Origin: an uncultured beta proteobacterium
GTDB lineage: Bacteria; Pseudomonadota; Gammaproteobacteria; Burkholderiales; SG8-41
NCBI GenBank assembly: GCA_902825845.1
Contig: CADECM010000044.1
Coordinates: forward strand, 1 to 43,079
Direction of reading: 5' to 3'
Length of the DNA stretch: 43,079 bases
Each line of letters starts with the position of its first letter. Positions within the stretch are counted from its first letter, which is position 1. Below, in pieces: positions 40,147-43,079 of the stretch. A model generated the notes under the pieces. That model was not told where the DNA came from, ran no database searches, and saw only the letters and a list, made by a program, of their open reading frames with translations. The translations under genes were made by a program, and so were the position numbers.

Positions 40147-40629
40147 TCAGTTGCGGGCTGTTACGGCGCGCTGCTGCGCCAGCCATGTCTGCAGGATTTC
40201 GCAGGCGGCGGCGGCATCGAGCACGGCCGCGCGCGCGGCCGCACCCACGCCCTGTTCGCGCAGGCGCGACTCGGCCGCCTGTGAACTGAGGGTTTCATCC
40301 ACCAGCGTGACCGGCACACCGAAGCGTCCTTCCAGCCGCTGCGCGAATCGCCGCGCCAGACGCGCGATTTCGTGGGCGCCGCCATCGGCGTGGCGCGGTT
40401 CGCCGACAATCAGCCGCACGGGTTTCCATTCGGCAATCAATGCGGCGATGGCGGCAAAGCGCGTCTTGTTGTCTTCGGCATGCAGCGTCTGCAGCGGATG
40501 CGCGATGCCCAGGCCGAGGTCCGCGACCGCGACACCGACGCGCTTTTCACCGAAGTCGAACCCGAGCACGCTGCCGTGCGCGCGCGACGCCGGGTCCGGG
40601 GGCTTGGTGATTTCCGTTGCCCGCGCCAT
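40147..40629 (-). CDS. yqgF: Putative pre-16S rRNA nuclease / Holliday junction resolvase YqgF
   Basis: A 160-residue RNase H-fold protein of the YqgF/RuvX family that trims pre-16S rRNA. GFDFGEKRVGVAVAD carries the first catalytic Asp, and DETLSSQAAESRL carries the second acidic region. The family signature LIVGEPRHADG lies in the middle. It is in the usual neighbourhood, after algH on the same strand (47 nt gap). The N-terminus is about 20 residues longer than in E. coli. Confidence 0.9.
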   Translation of the reverse strand: MARATEITKPPDPASRAHGSVLGFDFGEKRVGVAVADLGLGIAHPLQTLHAEDNKTRFAAIAALIAEWKPVRLIVGEPRHADGGAHEIARLARRFAQRLEGRFGVPVTLVDETLSSQAAESRLREQGVGAAARAAVLDAAAACEILQTWLAQQRAVTARN

Positions 40630-40676
40630 TACACGGCCGGCGCCTCACGCTTCACGCCGCTTCCCTCGCGCCGCCG

Positions 40677-41237
40677 TCACGCATGACCGGCGTCGTCCGA
40701 CAACATCGACAGATCGATGCCCAGCAGTTTCAGGCCCGCCGCATAGCGCTGTTCGGCAGGGGTTTCGAATAAAACGACCGGATCGGCGGCCACGGTAAGC
40801 CAGGCATTTTGCGCCAGTTCGTGCTCCAGCTGGCCCGGCGCCCAGCCGGCATAACCCAGCGTAACCAGCATGTGCGCCGGACCTTCGTCGCGCGCAACCG
40901 CCTGCAGGATGTCCCGCGAGGTGGTCAGTCCGATGGCGTCGCTGACCTTCAGCGTCATTTGCCACTCGCCCACGGGGGCATGCAACACAAAGCCCCGATC
41001 GACTTGCACCGGCCCGCCATAGTGCACCGGCGTGCGTTTGGCCGCCGCCGCCTGGGTTGTAATATCGATGCGTTGCAGCAGCGTCTGCAGCGTCATATCG
41101 ATGGGCCGGTTAACCACCACGCCGAGCGCGCCCTGTGCGTTGTGCTCGCAAATGAAGGTCAGCGTTTTCGCGAAATGCGGGTCGGCCATCGCCGGCATGG
41201 CCATCAGGAAATGCTGCGTGAGATTGACGGTTTGCAC
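40677..41237 (-). CDS. algH: UPF0301 protein AlgH/YqgE
   Basis: A 186-residue DUF179 protein of unknown function (AlgH/YqgE). Family hallmarks are [31 protein letters not shown], and FVLHAPVG. It begins at a GTG at 41237, 5 nt after the trkH stop; the longer reading overlaps trkH and does not match family starts. The order algH-yqgF on the same strand is conserved in proteobacteria. Confidence 0.9.
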   Translation of the reverse strand: MQTVNLTQHFLMAMPAMADPHFAKTLTFICEHNAQGALGVVVNRPIDMTLQTLLQRIDITTQAAAAKRTPVHYGGPVQVDRGFVLHAPVGEWQMTLKVSDAIGLTTSRDILQAVARDEGPAHMLVTLGYAGWAPGQLEHELAQNAWLTVAADPVVLFETPAEQRYAAGLKLLGIDLSMLSDDAGHA

Positions 41238-41242
41238 GGGGT

Positions 41243-42700
41243 TTATCGGCGCCAGAAAGCCGGGGTGAAGATAATCAGCAGTGTGAACAATTCCAGGCGT
41301 CCGAGCAACATCGCAAAGCTGCACACCCAGGTCTGAAAATCCGACAGCACCGCGTAGGTGGCCGCGGGACCGACCAGATGCAGTCCGGGCCCGAGGTTGT
41401 TCAGACTGGCGGCGGCCGCGCCAAATGCGGTCAGCGCATCGAGTCCGCTCACCAGCAGCAGCAACGTCAGACTGACCAGGCTGGCGATGTAAATGAACAG
41501 GAATCCGAGCACGGCAAAAATGACCTTGTTGTCGATGACCTGGCCGCCCAGTTTGGCGGGGTTGACGGCGCTCGGGTGCAGTAGCTTGATGAATTCACGG
41601 TAAATCTGGACGTACAGCAACTGCGCGCGAATCATTTTGATGCCGCCGCCGGTGGAGCCGGAACAGGTGGCAAAACTGCACAAGAACAGCATCCACATCG
41701 GCGCGAATATCGGCCACTGAATATAGTCGGTGGAGGAGTAGCCGGTGGTGCTGGCGACCGATACCACGTTGAACGAGGCGTAGCGCAGCGCCACCCAGAA
41801 ATTCGGATAAACCCCGGTTATCAGCAGATACGCGGCGATGCCGACGCAGCTGCCGAGAATGACCAGCAGGCACAGCGGCAATTCGGGGTCGCGCCAATAC
41901 GGCCTGGCGCTGCGGCTGCGGAAGGCGAGAAAGTGGGAGCCAAAATTGAGCGAGGCGATCAGCATGAATACGATTGCGACCGCTTCGATCAGCGGCGAGT
42001 TCCAGTGCGCGAATCCGGCGTCGTGGGTGGAGAAGCCGCCAAGTCCCATGGTGGTGAACATGTGCATCGTGGCATCCAGCCAATTCATGCCCGCCAGGTG
42101 GTAGGCGATCAGGCATGCCGTGGAAATCAGCACATAAACCAGCCACAGGCCCTTTGCCGTCTCGGCGATGCGCGGCGTGAGCTTCTGGTCCTTCATCGGT
42201 CCCGGCGTCTCGGCCTTGAAGATTTGGCGGCCACCCACGCCCAGCAGGGGCAAAATGGCGACCGCGAGCACGATGATGCCCATGCCGCCGAGCCACACCA
42301 GCAGCCCGCGCCAGATGTTGAGTGACGGCGGCAGGGCGTCCAGGCCGCTCAACACCGTGCCGCCGGAGGCGGTGAGCCCGGAAATCGCCTCAAAGTAGGC
42401 ATCGGCGAAGGACAAGCCGGGAATCAGCATCAACAGCGGCAACGTCGCGAAGGCCGCGCCGCCCGACCACGCCAGCACCACCAGCAGCATGCCGTCACGG
42501 GGCTTCAGTTCGAGCTTCAGGTTGCGGCTCGCGGCAAACGCGATCAGCGCCACCACGAAATTGAACAGCATCGAAATGCAGAAAACGCGTGCGGCGCCAT
42601 CGTCGTTGAGCAACGACGCGGCTATCGGCACCAGATGCGACAGGCTCATCACCATGCCGATCACGCCCAGCGGGCGGATGACTGCGATCAGGGTTCTCAT
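41243..42700 (-). CDS. trkH: Trk system potassium uptake protein TrkH
   Basis: A 485-residue potassium channel/transporter with eight to ten hydrophobic helices and four P-loop-like motifs. Selectivity-loop segments include [23 protein letters not shown] and [12 protein letters not shown]. TrkH moves K+ with regulation by cytosolic TrkA. Length matches E. coli TrkH, at 483. It lies 3 nt after trkA in the usual trkA-trkH order and 5 nt before algH. Confidence 0.93.
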   Translation of the reverse strand: MRTLIAVIRPLGVIGMVMSLSHLVPIAASLLNDDGAARVFCISMLFNFVVALIAFAASRNLKLELKPRDGMLLVVLAWSGGAAFATLPLLMLIPGLSFADAYFEAISGLTASGGTVLSGLDALPPSLNIWRGLLVWLGGMGIIVLAVAILPLLGVGGRQIFKAETPGPMKDQKLTPRIAETAKGLWLVYVLISTACLIAYHLAGMNWLDATMHMFTTMGLGGFSTHDAGFAHWNSPLIEAVAIVFMLIASLNFGSHFLAFRSRSARPYWRDPELPLCLLVILGSCVGIAAYLLITGVYPNFWVALRYASFNVVSVASTTGYSSTDYIQWPIFAPMWMLFLCSFATCSGSTGGGIKMIRAQLLYVQIYREFIKLLHPSAVNPAKLGGQVIDNKVIFAVLGFLFIYIASLVSLTLLLLVSGLDALTAFGAAAASLNNLGPGLHLVGPAATYAVLSDFQTWVCSFAMLLGRLELFTLLIIFTPAFWRR

Positions 42701-42703
42701 GAA

Positions 42704-43079
42704 TCAGAAAAAGCGGGCCGACACCTGGAAAAGTTTCTCGACCCTGGGCACCATGCGCTTGTTCACCACGAATATGATCACGTGATCGTCGGCTTCGATC
42801 ACGGTGTCGTGATGGGCGATGATGACCTGATCCTCGTCCCGGGTGTCGCCGGCGGAGCCGATGGCGACGGCGCGCCGCCGCACGATGGCGCCGATGTTGG
42901 CGCCCTTGGGCAGATCGATCTCCTCGACGCGCCGCCCCACCACCTGGGAAGACTTCGCGTCGCCGTGGGCCACCAGCTCCAGCGCTTCGGCCGCGCCGCG
43001 CCGCAGCGAATGCACCATCGCCACATCGCCGCGGCGCACGTGCGCGAGCAGCGAGCCGATCGTCACCTGCTGCGGCGAC
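42704..43079 (-). CDS. trkA: Trk system potassium uptake protein TrkA, 3' part
   Basis: The C-terminal part of TrkA, the NAD/ATP-binding RCK regulator of TrkH. Visible are the end of the second TrkA_N region (TIGSLLAHVRRGDVA) and a complete TrkA_C-like domain (VVGRRVEEIDLPKGANIGAI, ADDHVIIFVVN). The coding frame continues past the right edge of the window, so the true start is outside. It is followed after 3 nt by trkH. Confidence 0.9.
   Translation of the reverse strand, partial: SPQQVTIGSLLAHVRRGDVAMVHSLRRGAAEALELVAHGDAKSSQVVGRRVEEIDLPKGANIGAIVRRRAVAIGSAGDTRDEDQVIIAHHDTVIEADDHVIIFVVNKRMVPRVEKLFQVSARFF

Noticed and set aside
1..43079. CRISPR arrays, tRNA or rRNA genes, transposases and prophage genes
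   Set aside because: No regularly spaced repeats, cloverleaf-type sequences or transposase/integrase motifs were seen. The dispersed 18-mer is irregularly spaced and is not a CRISPR array.

Overview
The window looks like a chromosomal segment of a GC-rich betaproteobacterium, probably Burkholderiales or a near relative. The pointers are orphan Bug/TctC-type binding proteins, the zapB-like - zapA - 6S RNA - EVE-domain gene order, a C-P lyase cluster carrying DUF1045 and an HD-domain gene, and the algH/yqgF/trkHA neighbourhood. No tRNA, rRNA, insertion sequence or CRISPR array was seen.

Layout. 1-7863 is an LPS/cell-surface glycan locus: three rightward glycosyltransferases face a leftward epimerase, glycosyltransferase, O-antigen-ligase-like protein and MsbA. 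7939-9924 is a TonB-dependent receptor. 10446-11682 is the zapB-like/zapA/6S RNA/EVE block. 11697-13804 holds two metal-dependent amidohydrolases. 14082-24597 is a complete C-P lyase (phosphonate) cluster, phnCDE-HD and phnGHIJKLM, split by leftward phnN and DUF1045. 24608-25940 is a leftward arsRIC-type arsenic operon. 26163-39805 is a group of exported phosphate-scavenging enzymes: a glycerophosphodiester phosphodiesterase, an esterase-like phytase, a 5'-nucleotidase, a TPR pseudo-protease, a choice-of-anchor I beta-propeller and PhoX, with two orphan TctC binding proteins and an unknown membrane protein. 40147-43079 is housekeeping: yqgF, algH, trkH and the 3' part of trkA.

How it fits together. 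Five promoters (phnC, phnG, esterase-like phytase, choice-of-anchor I, PhoX) carry a PhoB-box-like direct repeat of two 7-mers 11 bp apart. In each, a -10-like hexamer starts exactly 10 nt after the box. About 25 kb of this window therefore reads as one phosphate-starvation island: exported phosphatases release phosphate outside the cytoplasm, and PhnCDE imports phosphonates that the C-P lyase breaks down. The phosphonate branch has an unusual parts list. It has a PhnZ-like HD oxygenase without PhnY, and a 2H-phosphoesterase (DUF1045) without PhnP. A putative C-As lyase (ArsI-like) operon lies directly beside the C-P lyase.

The least explained signal is a dispersed AT-rich 18-mer, ATAAGTATYTGTTTTTAA. 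It has four exact copies and three diverged ones in this GC-rich window. Most are intergenic, but one lies inside the coding sequence of phnN. I know of no family that matches it.
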